Shown: positions 11,933 through 23,929 of the stretch, in pieces
How the letters are laid out: the number at the start of each line of letters is the position of its first letter
How positions within the stretch are numbered: the stretch's first letter is position 1
Origin: Podospora bellae-mahoneyi
Taxonomy: Eukaryota; Ascomycota; Sordariomycetes; Sordariales; Podosporaceae
NCBI RefSeq assembly: GCF_035222275.1
Contig: NW_026946359.1
Coordinates: 1 to 64,000 of the forward strand
DNA: 64,000 bases
Direction: 5' to 3'
Position numbers and translations under genes: made by a program
The notes under the pieces: model-generated
What the model saw: the letters and a program-made list of their open reading frames with translations, nothing else
Databases searched by the model: none
Told to the model about the DNA's origin: nothing

Positions 11933-12735
11933 CTAGCGGGCGCCCGGGAGGGTCGAGCCGAAAAGGGAAAACGCAGGAACGGGCCCCTGGTGAGAGAAGA
12001 TCGATTTGAGTTCCTGTGAAGCAGCGCTGCTTGTGGAGGGCGCAGCGGAAAACGGCTCGGTCTTGATGACTGGGGCAGAACCGCGCTTGAAATCGTTGAC
12101 CTGATACTGCATCGGCGTAGGCTGGGGTAAATTGTTCATAGGGCGAACTCTGAAAGACACGTCCCTGTTGATGAGAACTGAATTGCTGTCGTCCATTGAC
12201 CCAAAACCAATGGGAGCATGGAAAATCAAAGAATGGCTCATACACACACCGAGCTTGCCAAAGTCATCAGGAACTGGCTGAATGTTGAAATGGGCTCGAC
12301 GTAATTTCTCGAAAATAGTTCGCTCGACCGAAGCCCAGTCCGCTTCTGCGTGCGCCCTTCTCAAGGCAGATGGAGTGAATGCATTGATACTTAAAACAGA
12401 CATTTTGACTTCATCACGGTCACAGTTGTACACTGTCTTTATGCGAAAATTGCCGACAGAATGGGTGATGTAGTTTCTACCTCGATAGCGACCCTTGCGA
12501 CGACCACGGCCGGCCGGCGGTTTGTACTCGGGCAGTGCGAAGAAGTTCTGTTCTTGCAGTCAGCAGGGCGTAGCTTCAGAGAAGCCGGGGTGCTCACCGG
12601 TTTGCCCTCGTCTTTGGGCTTCATCAAGGCTTTGGAGGTGGCCTTGGGGGGAGCCATTGGAATCTTCGACATGTCAAACTTTCCACCGGGCTCGCCCTTG
12701 ATATGACCCCCTTCTTCCTTCTTAACGAACGACAT
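11933..12735 (-). CDS. Hypothetical protein
   Basis: Two exons of a basic, low-complexity protein. Exon 1 starts MSFVKKEEGGHIKGEPGGKF and is Lys/Pro-rich. After an intron near 12550-12600, exon 2 carries a GRGRRKGRYRGRN-type basic patch, then ASVERTIFEKLRRAHFNI and SHSLIFHAPIGFGSMDD, ending STLPGAR. The basic patch suggests nuclear or nucleic-acid binding, but that is inference. No domain is recognised. Same strand as the photolyase, 332 bp downstream of it. Confidence 0.5.
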
Positions 12736-13066
12736 GTTGACGTGGCTAGGCAATTGCCGTCCGGAAGGAGGACGATGAGCTGGGCGATCTGACGGGCCAC
12801 AAGAGACTGAAGATGGTTCTGGAGAGGTCGAGAGGTCGAGGTCGGAACGCAATGCTGAGAGTGAAAGAAGACGCGTGAAACCTTGCCGTTCAGTAGACTT
12901 TTGGAAGGCACGCGTGACACGGTGGGAGGTGGCTTGGCTCCTTCCTACTGCGGAAGACCCAGGCAGGATAACATGGCTTAACACGGCATCCTTTGCAGGA
13001 CAAGAGCTTCGGGGTATTGGCTGGCCTGGACGAAAAGGAATTTCTGTGGTGGTTAAAAATGTTGTC
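12736..13066. other. Intergenic between photolyase and hypothetical gene
   Basis: Short spacer holding the photolyase 3' flank and the downstream gene's promoter. Nothing else seen. Confidence 0.4.
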
Positions 13067-15078
13067 TCAAAGACCGCTGTCTATTCCCTTCTTGTATGCA
13101 GCCAATGTCCTTTCTCTTGCACCTTTATGCTCAACAATGTGCTTCGGATACCCTGCCTTGATAGCCAAGGCGGCAGCCCTCGCCCATATGGGTCGTGGAT
13201 TGCCTTGCCCTTGACTTCCTTCAGCTCTGGAACCCACTTGCGAATGTACTCTCCATCAGGGTCAAACTTCTCACTCTGCAGCAGCGGGTTGAAGATGCGG
13301 AAGTATGGCTGCGGGTCCACGCCCACTGATGCCGAAAACCCCCATCCTCCGTTATTGCTCGCAAAATCGCCGTCGACAAGATGCTCCATAAAGTACTTCT
13401 CCCCCATCCTCCAGTCAAGAAGCAGGTCCTTGCACAGAAAGGAAGCAACAATCATCCGGCAGCGGTTGTGCACCCAACCCATGGAACGGAGCTGGCGCAT
13501 GGCGGCGTCGACGATGGGAAATCCGGTACGTCCTTCTTTCCAAGCGTCAAAGTGCTCCATGTTGTAGGACCACTCAATGTTGGCGTACTCTGGTTTGAAG
13601 GGCTTGTTCATGCTACGTATGGCTTGTCAGAAGAGAACTAGATCACTAACAGAGAGCGACTCACCAGATATACGGCCATTGGACTAGTACATGCTTGTAA
13701 AGTCCTCCACGCAACCTCGCTGATCCAAGTCTGGATCCCCTCGTTCCCCTCCGTCGAGTTTTTTCGTATTGTTACGACCACGGGCTGTCCGAACAGCTGT
13801 CCTCGCGCTGAGTGTGCCACTAGCAAAGTGAACAGAAAGGCTGGAGGTGCCGGGGTTGGAAGGGATGTTTCGGTTTTGTTGATACTTCCCAATGGCTTGG
13901 TCTGCAAACTTGGACAACCGTTTCATTGCCTCGTGCTCCCCAGCCGGCCATAAAGCCCGAAACCGTTCCCGATCCTCCTTGCTCAGGGTCTTGTTTTCTG
14001 GTGCTGAGGGTATTGGACACTGGAAGAGATGAGCAAACTTTTGTCTCGTGGACTCGGGATTCTTCGTTGGGGTTTCAACCAGCTCCAACAAGTCTAGATT
14101 CTCGTGAACGTGTCGAACCCAAGTCCTGAACCAGGGTGTGTACACTGCATATTGCCCACCGCTTCCACTTGTCAGCCTCCCCGGCGGCACAATACAGGTA
14201 TCATGCAACACCTCCATGACAAGCCCCCTTTTTGCCAGCAGTCTCGCCATCCTGGCGTCCCTTCTCAGCTCGTCCACTTCGTACTCCATGTTGGCAAATA
14301 AGTGACTAGCTCCCCATTCGCTCATCAGTTCCACAATCCTGCTTGGTATCTCCTTTCTCTTCTTCACAGTCTCGACCCAGAGAGGGATATCCAGCGCCGC
14401 AAGGTCCTTCTTCAAGATTTCCAGTGTCCGCAGCATAAAGTCCACCCTCACAGGAGCAGTCAAGTGTGCCTCAAAGTCTTGCGGACTGAGGATGTACAGC
14501 GCAATGAGTGGCACGCCAGCAGCCTGAGCCTTTTGACTGGCACAAAACAGAGCCGTGTTGTCTGTTGTTCTCAAGTCCATCTTGAACCAGTGCACCACCG
14601 CCCCTGCAACTGGCGTGTTGGCTCTGTGTTCAGCTGTATCTGCCTGTGCAGCCTTTAGCAGCTCGATAGGTCGGGGCAACTCATTGTTGTTGTATGCCCT
14701 GGCACGCGCAGTGGACATTTCGTGAGGGTAGTACTTCCGGAGGACGATGCCATGTTTTTCGGCATCTTGGTGGAAGGGGTGCGGCTCTCGCAAGGGGTCT
14801 GACGACAGAGATGGTTCGGAAGAGGGTTCGGCGAGGACGGTCTTGCGCTTCTTCTCTGGAGGCGGTTGGTCAGGGTCGGGCTTGATGAACCCGTTGGTAC
14901 CATTCAACGTGCCATTAGTGCTTGGCGCACTGTTGGCGGAGGGCTTTCGTTTGGGATATCTACTAGCCGGCATGATGGTAAAGTTGAGAGCTGGCCGACA
15001 GTAGTGGGAGTGTAGGTGGCGAGTGGACAGAGAGGCAATACCTTGCGAGAGTCTACAAGCACGAAGTAGGAGAAACAT
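13067..15078 (-). CDS. Deoxyribodipyrimidine (CPD) photolyase
   Basis: Class I CPD photolyase: light-driven, FAD-dependent repair of cyclobutane pyrimidine dimers. N-terminal antenna domain: [16 protein letters not shown] and [17 protein letters not shown]. The FAD-binding domain reads [12 protein letters not shown], then [50 protein letters not shown] and [13 protein letters not shown]. The frame opens at 15078 with [20 protein letters not shown], like a mitochondrial presequence; a second start at 14973 ([10 protein letters not shown]) would give a nuclear form with the basic stretch KKRKT. One intron lies near 13616-13670. The frame breaks three times (near 13,178, 13,700 and 13,747). Each time the conserved protein resumes in another frame, and one base per run restores it, including the tail [16 protein letters not shown] to a stop at 13067. 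Confidence 0.9.
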
Positions 15079-15922
15079 GGAACTTTTTGTGAAAGAGGAA
15101 AGAAGGGACACTGCAAACACTTGCTTACAGCGGTGGCCCGTTTGTTTTGTGCAGCGGCACGTCAGGATTGCTACGATTGCCAATCGGACCCCCAGCCGCC
15201 CGATCGTGGTGGACGTCATGGTGTCTCTGACATCGCGCCCCGATCCGATCCGTTTCCAGCTTCCTTTGTTAGCGCAGCACTGACCGCAGGGACACCTTAA
15301 TGGCGGGAATTTTGGGGCCATCTGCTAAGACTGGCCCCTGAGCCAAATGCCAATTGATGGAAATAGGTAGGTAAACACTTCATCCAGACACCATGCACAC
15401 TGGACGAGTCAAGGTAAAATGTAAGACCCGTATCTGTACCATAACGAGCAACTTCTCCGTCACGGCTTTTTCGAGGCCTCTTGATTGATCTACGGCATGG
15501 GAGCTATCGAGGTAGCCCCAGACTCCCCAAATATCGAGTATGGATTTGGTGAGCTTTTGCTGGCCGGGGGGGCAGTCACGCAAAAATCGCAGCGAGGAAT
15601 AGGGGGCTTTCCGAGCGGGGCAGGAATAAGTGATCACGATGCCAGTGTATTTGTTCCGAGTAGATAATGTCCGTTGACGCCGTCGAGAGTTACCGGCAAA
15701 GCTGTATCTCTGCGAAAAAAAGAAAACGCATGATTCCCAAACCCAGCCGTCATCCCGCTGCCCGTCGTCCAAATCGTTCGTTGAAAAAGGCGTCCGGAAA
15801 GTTTTTAAAAAACGCACATCTGCCAGAAGAATCCGTCAGCATTTCCGCCCGCCGCAATTGATGCTCCACAGCCCAGTCGTCCGACGTACCATCATCTCCT
15901 CCCAACAACCAGGATTCGTAAT
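15079..15922. other. Intergenic between photolyase and RPS21
   Basis: Contains the photolyase promoter and the RPS21 3' flank. Short frames on both strands show no conserved domain. Confidence 0.4.
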
Positions 15923-16296
15923 TTATCTCTGGGCAGACCAGACGTTCTTGAGGAGACCGTCACGCTGAGCAAGTCTGTTCAGAGCATCGTCGCTCTCGCC
16001 CATGGCGCGAACGAAACCGGAGAGAGCATAGATGACGTTCTCGCCCTGGATGGCCCGGCCGTTCTCGTCGACCTTGGCGATGGTGATCTGGCAAGAACCG
16101 TGGTCCTTGGCCTTGATGATGCGGCCCGTCGCAGAGCACTTGCGGGGGACGTAACTGGAGTAGAGATTCCAAAGTCAGCACACAACCCACCACAACCGAT
16201 CCATCCCTCGTCGCCGTCCGTCTCGTGGTCGTCGGGTTTTGCGGGAAAGAGGGCGAGCGCTTACAGATCGACGATCTCTCCCTTGTCGTTCTCCAT
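15923..16296 (-). CDS. rps21: 40S ribosomal protein S21 (eS21)
   Basis: Small-subunit ribosomal protein of 87 residues, the standard fungal length. Exon 1 (16296-16265) encodes [12 protein letters not shown] 110-nt intron (16264-16155, GTAAGC...CTCCAG) follows. Exon 2 (16154-15923) encodes [48 protein letters not shown] and [10 protein letters not shown]. An early intron just after the start is usual for fungal ribosomal protein genes. Shares a 537-bp divergent promoter region with SLX4. Confidence 0.97.
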
Positions 16297-16833
16297 GGCT
16301 GCGACTTGGTGATGAGTGCTGCGAAAAGACGGGTTTGGGTTTGCTTTGCGGTGTCGGAGAGGGCAGGACTGGCAAAATTTCAAGAGTCTTGAATTTCGAT
16401 CAGTTTTGGAGTGATTTGGTGGGTGCCGGGGTCTGTGGGCTTGTGTGCACAGACCAGAATAGACCCCACCACAGCTCTCAAAAAGGAAGTGGACCACAGG
16501 TTGGGCCCTCATGTGCCCAGTCAGGTGACGCCGCGCGGTCTTCGCGATGTGACAGGCTTGGCTGAGGTGCCCCGCTGAGAATCCAAACAAGGGCAAACCA
16601 GCAACTCTTGGGTTGCTTGCGTGGTGCCATTGCAAACGGTGTGATGCTTCTCGAGCCTTTATGATGATGCATATCGCTCATCCCAAATGAATACTGTCAG
16701 AAACTGCACTTTATCTTCTTTTTTCCGACTCTTGTTGCCATCCTGTCGACCTTCAACATCTCCCGTCGCACCCTTCAACGCACCGGGCGCATCTTGCCAC
16801 GGGGCTTGAAGATTCTCTTCTCCACCCAGAGGC
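16297..16833. promoter_or_regulatory. Divergent promoter region RPS21 / SLX4
   Basis: The 537-bp spacer between the two divergent start codons must hold both promoters. Pyrimidine-rich tracts occur (for example 16690-16760), but I cannot name a specific site. No coding signal. Confidence 0.4.
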
Positions 16834-19739
16834 ATGGCGCGCGACGAGTATCTGGTCGTCATATCTTCTTCTCCCGAATTTCCCTCACTTTGCGACCTTG
16901 TCCCGACGACTAAGCTGACGACACTCCGCAGCGGCAAGAATGCTGCTACGATCCCCGGTGATGCGTCAACAACGTTTACGAGCGCTGCGACGATGTGGCG
17001 GGCAGCCCAAGATCCAGACGCAGAGGACGTTTCAGGCCCGGAGGCTGGGATTCCAATGCCAGCTCTGAAAGATACTGCGCTCGACAAGTCGAAACCAAAG
17101 TCCAAACCCCGAGCGCCCACGAAAACAAGGACAAAGAAAGACCCTCCGCTTCTAGTGGCGGATGACAGTGTAATTCTTTTGAAATCCTCGGGGTTGATGT
17201 CTCGGTCTCGAAGAAAAGGGCGAAACAACCAAAGTCGGTTCGGGAGACAACACAAACAACAATTGCTAAAGGCAAGGTGACCAAGTCAGCCACCAAGGAG
17301 AAGGTCACGAAAAGAAAGTGGAGACAGTCAGCAGGCATTTTGCAAAGGAACCGTCAACATCGAAACCTCCAACGACAAACTCAACAGATGCTGTGGTACC
17401 AGTAGAAGAGGACGGACCGGTGATTCTGGAGCCAGCTCTGCAAAGGAGATTCGATTGGACCCGCCACGCGAAAGCCTACCCCGACAATTAATACCTGTGG
17501 CTGATTCACCGGTGGAAAGATCAACATGGTCAGTGGAATCGCCAGAAGCCAATGTCTTCAAGGCTCTTCATGATAAGTTCGGTCGGACGTCTGATGATGT
17601 GCAATCAGTTGGCCCCGGTTCAGGGACAAGTTCACTGGATGTGTTGGGCAAGAGAAAGCTCATCGAGATGGTGCAGACGGCTGCCGCGAGCATCTCCAAC
17701 ATCAATGCGAATGGCAAAGCCCTTGCAGAATCCCCAGTCAAGTCAAAGGCTGTCAAGAAGAAGCCACGCACGATCACGGAGCTGGCTACTGCAGCCTACA
17801 GAAAACAGGAAGAGCCGTCTAAGCAAGATTCGCTCCTCGGCTACCTCGACACGTCAGATGTGCAGACTGGGTCATCAAGCACGGTGTTGAGAGGTAAAGG
17901 GAAGCTTGGGAATAAACCTGCAAAGCCAAGACCATCTAAGAAGAAGCCTGAGCCCAAAAGCCCATCTTGCTGTCCCCAGAGAGTGCCTTGAGACAGGTGG
18001 CCCAACAGGATTTCGTGTTTGGAACTTCAAGTCAACTTGCGATAGAGGATGACCCCGATTTGCTGCGTGCGCTTCACGAGGCGATGAAGTTGTCAAACGA
18101 CACGACAGATGACCCCTTTGCAATTCCCAGCCCGGTGACAAGCGATCTTGCGGTTCGCAGGAAACCTGCGCGTCTTCTCTGGGGGGTTAGCGCGCGAGAT
18201 GAGGACGGCGCTCTTCTGGACATGGAGATATTGGATTTGACCGAATCACCTCCTCCCGCTCATTCGCAATCTCGTGCCAATGACGAGGAATCGTTGGATG
18301 ACTCTGTGCAGATGACGGAGCAGTCTTTGCCACCACCGCCGACCAAGGCGCCAGAGCCCATGAGGGAAGCATCACCACCAACGCCGGGGGCGGATGAACA
18401 AAGACATACTGGCAATAGTATATTTGACACCACCGATTCATCTGCAGGGACCGGGTCAGAAGCGCATGCTCCGCCAAAGTTCCATATCGCCAACGCCGTG
18501 GTCGAACAAATTCCCGAGCCGAATGACGCAGATTGGGATGACTATATTGACTTTGACCTTCCACCATCCAACCAAGAGCATCACGAATTCTTGTTGACAC
18601 AGTTGAGCAGCCCACAGCTCGCGCATTCGCCCATCACTCCAAATCTACAACCAGCATCCCCATCCAGTAAACCCACCGCCGACCCGTTTATTCGGTTGCA
18701 ATCCGGGCCTATGGCTCCATCTAGACCAAAGTATGAGCTCTTCACCGATGCCCAGCTAGCACGAGATATCTCCAAGTTTGGGTTCAAACCTGTAAAGAAA
18801 CGTTCAGCCAAGATTGCGCTTCTTGACCAGTGTTGGGCAAGCAGGGTCCAGTCAGCCACAGGAGGCGCGGCTACCAGTGTGCGGACCATATCCACCACCA
18901 CCTCCCAAGCTGCCTCCAAACCGAGCAAGGCTGCTGCGACGATCAGTCCACGAGGTCGACCAAGGAAGAATTCGGGCACGGCAGCACCATCAGCTGATTA
19001 CAGTAGTCTGAAGGTCCCGGAGCTGAAGAAGCTGTTACAGGAGCGTAGCCTCAAGCAGTCAGGGAATAAGCCAGACCTCATCGCCCGTCTTCAAGATTAT
19101 GATATGCAGAGGAAGACATCTGCCGGTCTCGCATCTCCACGGGGAAGGCCACGCAAAGAGACGGAAGCTCCCCGAAAAGAACCAAGCCCCGTGTGAAAAA
19201 AATCTCCTGCAAGACGAGCTACCTCTCCAAGGTGTAGTAGATCGCCTGCAACAACGCCACGTCGAAGTAAACCACAAGGCAGGGATGGAGTGATTGAGAT
19301 TCCCGACTCGGATGCCGACTCTGATCTAGATGATCCCATACTCTCGTCCCCGCCTTCAGCTGCAAGACGTGCTCGACCAGCAGATGAAGACATGTTTTCT
19401 TCTCCCCTGGTAGATCTGTCCATCAATGAAGATACAGAAATGTCTCTCATTGTCAGTCCAACCACGGAGCAAGTCTCCGTGTTTGCATACATTACAAAAG
19501 CTATCACATCAGCACCTTCATCCAAAGACCCCACTGACCCCTCCTGGTATGAGAAGATATTGATGTATGATCCGATTATTCTCGAGGATTTGGCATTGTG
19601 GCTCAATGCAGGACAGCTGGACAAGGCAGGATATGATGGGGAGGTCTCACCAGCGGATGTCAAGCAGTGGTGTGAGAGCAAGAGTGTTTGTTGTCTGTGG
19701 CGGGTCAGCTTGCGAGGGCTGGAGAGAAAGAGGCTGTGA
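16834..19739 (+). CDS. SLX4: Structure-specific endonuclease subunit SLX4
   Basis: Scaffold of the SLX1-SLX4 endonuclease that cuts branched DNA in recombination and replication repair; nuclear. The start at 16834 reads MARDEYLVVISSSPEFPSL. Landmarks: FDWT-type motif near 17455; the conserved YELFTDAQLARDISKFGFKP helix near 18733; a SAP-like helix pair (SSLKVPELKKLLQERS, KPDLIARLQDYD) at 19000-19104 flanked by two AT-hook-like RGRPRK motifs (about 18950 and 19140); and the C-terminal SLX1-binding domain ITKAITSAPSSKDP, WYEKILMYDPIILEDLALW, VKQWCESKSVCCLWRVSLRG to the stop. The frame is broken at least five times (near 17190, 17307, 17458, 17957 and 19180-19205), always at runs of A, C or G, with coding sense resuming in the next frame. 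Between breaks I saw no in-frame nonsense codons. Confidence 0.92.
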
Positions 19740-20071
19740 GGACCGAGTCGTAGTTTTTGGAGTGTTTGCGCTGTTTCATTGTACCATGTGTACTATACAC
19801 GAGTATGGATATGAGTGATGACTGGAAACAATGGATTTATGCCTTCAATTCTGAGTGACAGTCTGCCAGTGATGCTGTTGAGTGTGTCAGCGGGAATGGG
19901 CCGGAAATAAGCGGGGCCGAAGCAAACCGAGGTTGATAGCGCCAAATTTCAGAAGATCCCCTCATCACGGTGACCGGAAACCGTTTGACGATGAGAATAG
20001 CGTGAGTGAGGGGGAACCTGGACGGTTCTTTTCCCCAATTTGGAGTCTTTTTATTTTGGTTTCTACTAAAC
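19740..20071. other. Intergenic between SLX4 and Nudix gene
   Basis: SLX4 3' flank and Nudix promoter; genes are in tandem on the plus strand. No specific element recognised. Confidence 0.4.
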
Positions 20072-21379
20072 ATGAGCTCTTTGCATTTTGTCGTCATATC
20101 CAGGAGTTCTGGCTTTGCTCACTCATTCCGGCTCTCTAACGCGACGCGCTCACTCTCACTTACAACCGTCCACTCGGTGCTCCACGCCAGCAAGAGAAGT
20201 TTCGTCACAACGTCGAGAAATCAGGACCAAGGGCCCCTTTTTGAAAAAGCAAAAATAATGGACCCCAAACTGTACACCAAGTCAGCTGCACCGTCGTCGA
20301 CCAAGTGGCCTGCGCCCAGTCCCAGTGCCAGCATCCTGGTCATCTCGCCCACCAACAAAGTATTGCTGTTGAAGAGAGTCAAGACGGCCTCTTCTTTTGC
20401 GTCCGCGCATGTGTTTCCTGGTGGCAACGTGGATGAGTTTCATGATGGGGTGACGGCCAAGGATGAGCACCTGGACAATATCGTCTATCGAAATGCTGCC
20501 ATCCGTGAGACTTTTGAAGAGACGGGTATTTTGTTGAGTAAAAGCCCTGTTGAAGTCAGTGATGAAGTGAGGGACAAGGGACGAAAGGATGTCTACAACA
20601 GACAGATCACTTTTGGGGATTGGGTCAAGAACCATGGTGGTGTGGCGGACACAGGTTTGTTTTTGTGCTCCTCGCCCCTTTTCTCGTCAACGGACTTTTA
20701 ACACAGATAGACTCCCTCATCCCCTTCACCAGATGGATCACCCCACCCCCAGCCAAAAAGCGCTTCACAACCCAAATGTATCTCTACTTCCTCCCGGTAT
20801 CCTCCGCCAACTCGTTCTCCGAAAAGCCCAGCAAGATCCACACCCCTACCCCAGAAGGCGAGCAGGAAAAGGAGCACACCTCTGCGGAGTGGGAGTACCC
20901 CCTCACCTGGCTGTCCAAGGCCCAAAGCGGGGAGATTATGCTTTACCCACCGCAATTCTACCTCTTGAATCTCCTCTCCCCTTTTGAACAACTCCAATAC
21001 GGATTATGCCACGCAGCGGAAGGGGGTGAGGCAATTTCTGGAAAAGGTGCCGACTTCAAGCGGGGAGTACGACTCGTTTGATGGAAAGCTCAAGCCCAAG
21101 GTGTCGAATACCCATCTGATTGGCTGGAAGGACAAGGTTATCTCGCCTAGTGTGATATTTGCGCCGGGGCAGCTGTACAGGGACGAGACCGTGTTGAGTT
21201 TGGAGTCGCCTGGTCCTGAGCTTGGGGCTCAAAAGGGGAACACGAGGGGAGGGGATGCGGAGAGGGTGGTGGTTGTTGAGTTTGAGAGGAAGAGTGGCCC
21301 GAGGGGGATCAAGATCGTTGACAGGGGGGAGGTGGGGAGGCTGTGGGAGGAGAAAGAGAGGAAGGGGGCGAGGATATGA
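20072..21379 (+). CDS. Nudix hydrolase, NUDT19-like
   Basis: Nudix-fold pyrophosphohydrolase of about 410 residues, closest in layout to NUDT19-type CoA/nucleotide diphosphatases. The N-terminus has an Arg/Ser-rich stretch (SKRSFVTTSR) compatible with a mitochondrial presequence. Core: SASILVISPTNKVLLLKRV, SSFASAHVFPGGNVDEFHDG, and the Nudix catalytic segment AAIRETFEETGILL with the long insert before it usual in this group. An intron at about 20654-20706 is followed by FTRWITPPPAKKRFTTQMYL and the C-terminal QRKGVRQFLEKVP. At 20982-20985 the TTTT run appears one T short: SPFEQLQ is open but LNNSNTDYATQRK in the next frame carries the conserved continuation. Confidence 0.85.
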
Positions 21380-23424
21380 GGTTTAGGTAGTTACTGTCTG
21401 TAAACGCCTGTTCGTTTGGAAGGCGTCCGTGGCGCTCTGATGCCGGATTTTGGATGGAGAATAAGAGTCGGACGTTCTAGGTTTCAAGTGGGGTCCATCG
21501 GCGTCCTCTTTCCTTGTTATGTAAGGCAAGCAGTGCCTTGAGCTTGAGCACGTTGAGTTTGCTTGTCTTTGAGCTTCTGAAAGCTTTTAAACTCTCCATC
21601 ATACAACAAACTTGGACCACCAAGAAATTTGGACCGCATTCCTGTCGTCTCTCTTATCTTCATCCAGCAAACACATTTACCCCGTATTGTTTCTTTTCAG
21701 CTTGTCCTGTAAGCTAGTGCACACGTTAGGTATTTAACCGGCCAAGCACCATTCAATCTTCCAAGCATTCTCAACACATTCGTCCCCAGATTGTGACACA
21801 GTTTCAATGGACCCCCCCACTGTTGCCTCCTGTGATACCCATCTGAGGCTTCTCGAGTCTTTCGTGGCCTTGAGGGACAGGATGCGATCATGGGCGCAAT
21901 CGAACCAGACAGACCAAGAAACATTGTGGGATTATTTTTTCGTCGTACAACCGCCCGGTTTTATCGTTGGGTTTTCTCCGTGAGCGATACTGCGATACAA
22001 ACCTCGCTGCCACCGCTCGGTGAGTTACTAAGCTTTTGCATGTATGATTTTATCTTGGATATGCCAATGGTTCTGCCCCTGATAACATAGACGTGCTGAT
22101 GATTTGGCATTCCTTCATAGTAAATCCGTATGTTTATAGAGACTGGTGCACACTAGTCCGTCTCAGCGGAGCTGCTGAGCGTGGTCCACAGTGGAAACTG
22201 CTTAGGTAACATGCTGGTTTTATTCCGACATACAAAATATCTCCAGGACAACGATTAACAAAAGTGGTCATATTCAGCGTAAAGCCATCGATACTGATCC
22301 GGCAAAATTCTCTCTCTTAGAGTCACAAGTGCGGGGTATTGCACTTCTAGGCCTCTCTCCCGACCTCCTCGTTGTTTTGAAAGAGAAAGGCACGTCTCAG
22401 ACCGACGTTTCCCAGCTTTTATCAGTGGAAATACTCGAGATTTATGCAAGGAATCACGACTTACCTACTTACTAACCTACTACGTACGATTTAGTAGCTG
22501 CTGTGAACCGTTAGGCTAAGTTCGCCCTAATAATAATACCATTTGGATGGATTTTCAGCCCCTATTTATAAAGGGATGGAGTTATCATTTCAGCCGTGAA
22601 ACTACAGAGTGGGGTTTGAGTACCGTGGGCTTGTAGATATGTTTGTATCTCGTTATTCCGCAAGACCTTGTCAGAGCTACGAGATTCCAAGTTACGTGCC
22701 ACATGACGAACAGCTTGATCACATGTTAGTTGTACTCCCCGTGTGAAAACACAGCTTGACAATTTAGGTAGTACTCACCGGACCAATCACCCCGTGGGTC
22801 GGAATCCCAGCTGTTGAAGAGGTTGACCTGGGTGGGGGTTTGGTCTCGACACCAGTACCACTCATGGCGGGGGATTGTAATTGTAGTACGTTGTGTGGCT
22901 CATGCCCGTCTCAGAAGGCAGCTAAAATTCCATGACATCGTCGGCGCGTATAATTTGGGGATCACGGAGCTGACAAATCCGATAATCTTCATCTTCACCA
23001 AACTTTATATCAATTGCCCTGCCTTTGCACGTTTCCGGTTAGTTCAGCACCATCAATGCCCATTATAAACGACTCGAACATCCTTTAATTGCCACTGTGT
23101 ACTAGGCCAGGTTTGGCTGTCGTGATGGACGAATCCAGACCACGCCTTCTTCTTCGGACTCGTCAGACAGTACCGAGGCTTCGTCAGCGCCGAGATAGCA
23201 CAGTGATCCCCATTCAAGATGCAGGCAGTCGTAGTCTGAGGTGTTTTCGGTCAGGGAGCGGTCGTCGTGGACAGAGCCCAATCACAGTCAGGGTGGTCAC
23301 CTTTCAGGGGTGAGTTTGTTGAGGCGAGCGAGGGACATTACCACTTGGTGACACAATGACTAGCGGTGATGCCTCATAGAGTGACATCGTGGTTCCGTGT
23401 TCGGTGTCGTACAACGGCGGGTTC

Positions 23425-23594
23425 GGTCCAAGAGAACAAGTCTGAGGCTTCAGCCGGCTCGCCCCACATTCCGCCGCTCTCGGACAACAATATGACTTAT
23501 TTCTGCCGGTCAAATATTGAAACGGGGAACAATCCGCGCTTGGGTCCGAGAAAACAAATCCGAGGCGTCAGCCGGCAGGCTAGGCATCCCGCCG
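23425..23594 (+). repeat. 52-bp direct repeat pair
   Basis: Two direct copies, 23425-23476 and 23543-23594, about 118 bp apart. Both read GGTCC(A/G)AGA(G/A)AACAA then TC(T/C)GAGGC(T/G)TCAGCCGGC and end at a CCGCCG. Roughly 80% identical by eye. Lies 340-500 bp upstream of the secreted protein start, so it could be a duplicated upstream regulatory segment; that is inference. Confidence 0.65.
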
Positions 23595-23775
23595 AATGAG
23601 GAAGGAGAGATTGGTGATAATGATGTTTGGAACAGGTTTGTTGGTGTATTGAGGAGGAAATCAACTACCTCCACGGCGAGAGAGAAGAAACTAGCCCAGG
23701 TTGGCCTGAGCTCCCATGGCAGCAACTGTGGACCCGGCCTCACAATAGATGATGAGAGACGTCCGGCCGGAAAGG

Positions 23776-23783
23776 CATAAAAG
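23776..23783 (+). promoter_or_regulatory. TATA-like box
   Basis: CATAAAAG lies 147 bp upstream of the start codon of the secreted protein gene, in a GC-rich surround. Position and sequence are plausible for a TATA element of a strongly regulated fungal secreted-protein gene. Confidence 0.4.
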
Positions 23784-23929
23784 GGCTGGCTCCCCTCTGT
23801 GTCCTGGAGCTGTTGAACTCTTCACTTCTCCAACCAGCTCAAGCATCACAGAGGAAAGCGCCAGATTCCACTTCTAGCAACTCAAAAGCCTTCTCAGAGC
23901 AATCTTTTACGTTCTCCTCAACCGCCAAT

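Larger units (their letters stand above)
21380..23929. other. Long intergenic region with a short direct repeat
   Basis: No gene recognised over 2.5 kb. It is rather AT-rich near 22100-22560, and it contains the 52-bp direct repeat pair listed separately and, at its end, a TATA-like box for the secreted protein gene. Confidence 0.4.

Noticed and set aside
11729-12019. Plus-strand frame with a charged helical reading
   Set aside because: Overlaps the tail of the minus-strand hypothetical gene, has no family match and no promoter or intron support.
16834-19739. SLX4 and photolyase as decayed genes
   Set aside because: Breaks are single-base run-length changes only, with conserved sequence resuming at once; assembly error is more likely than decay.
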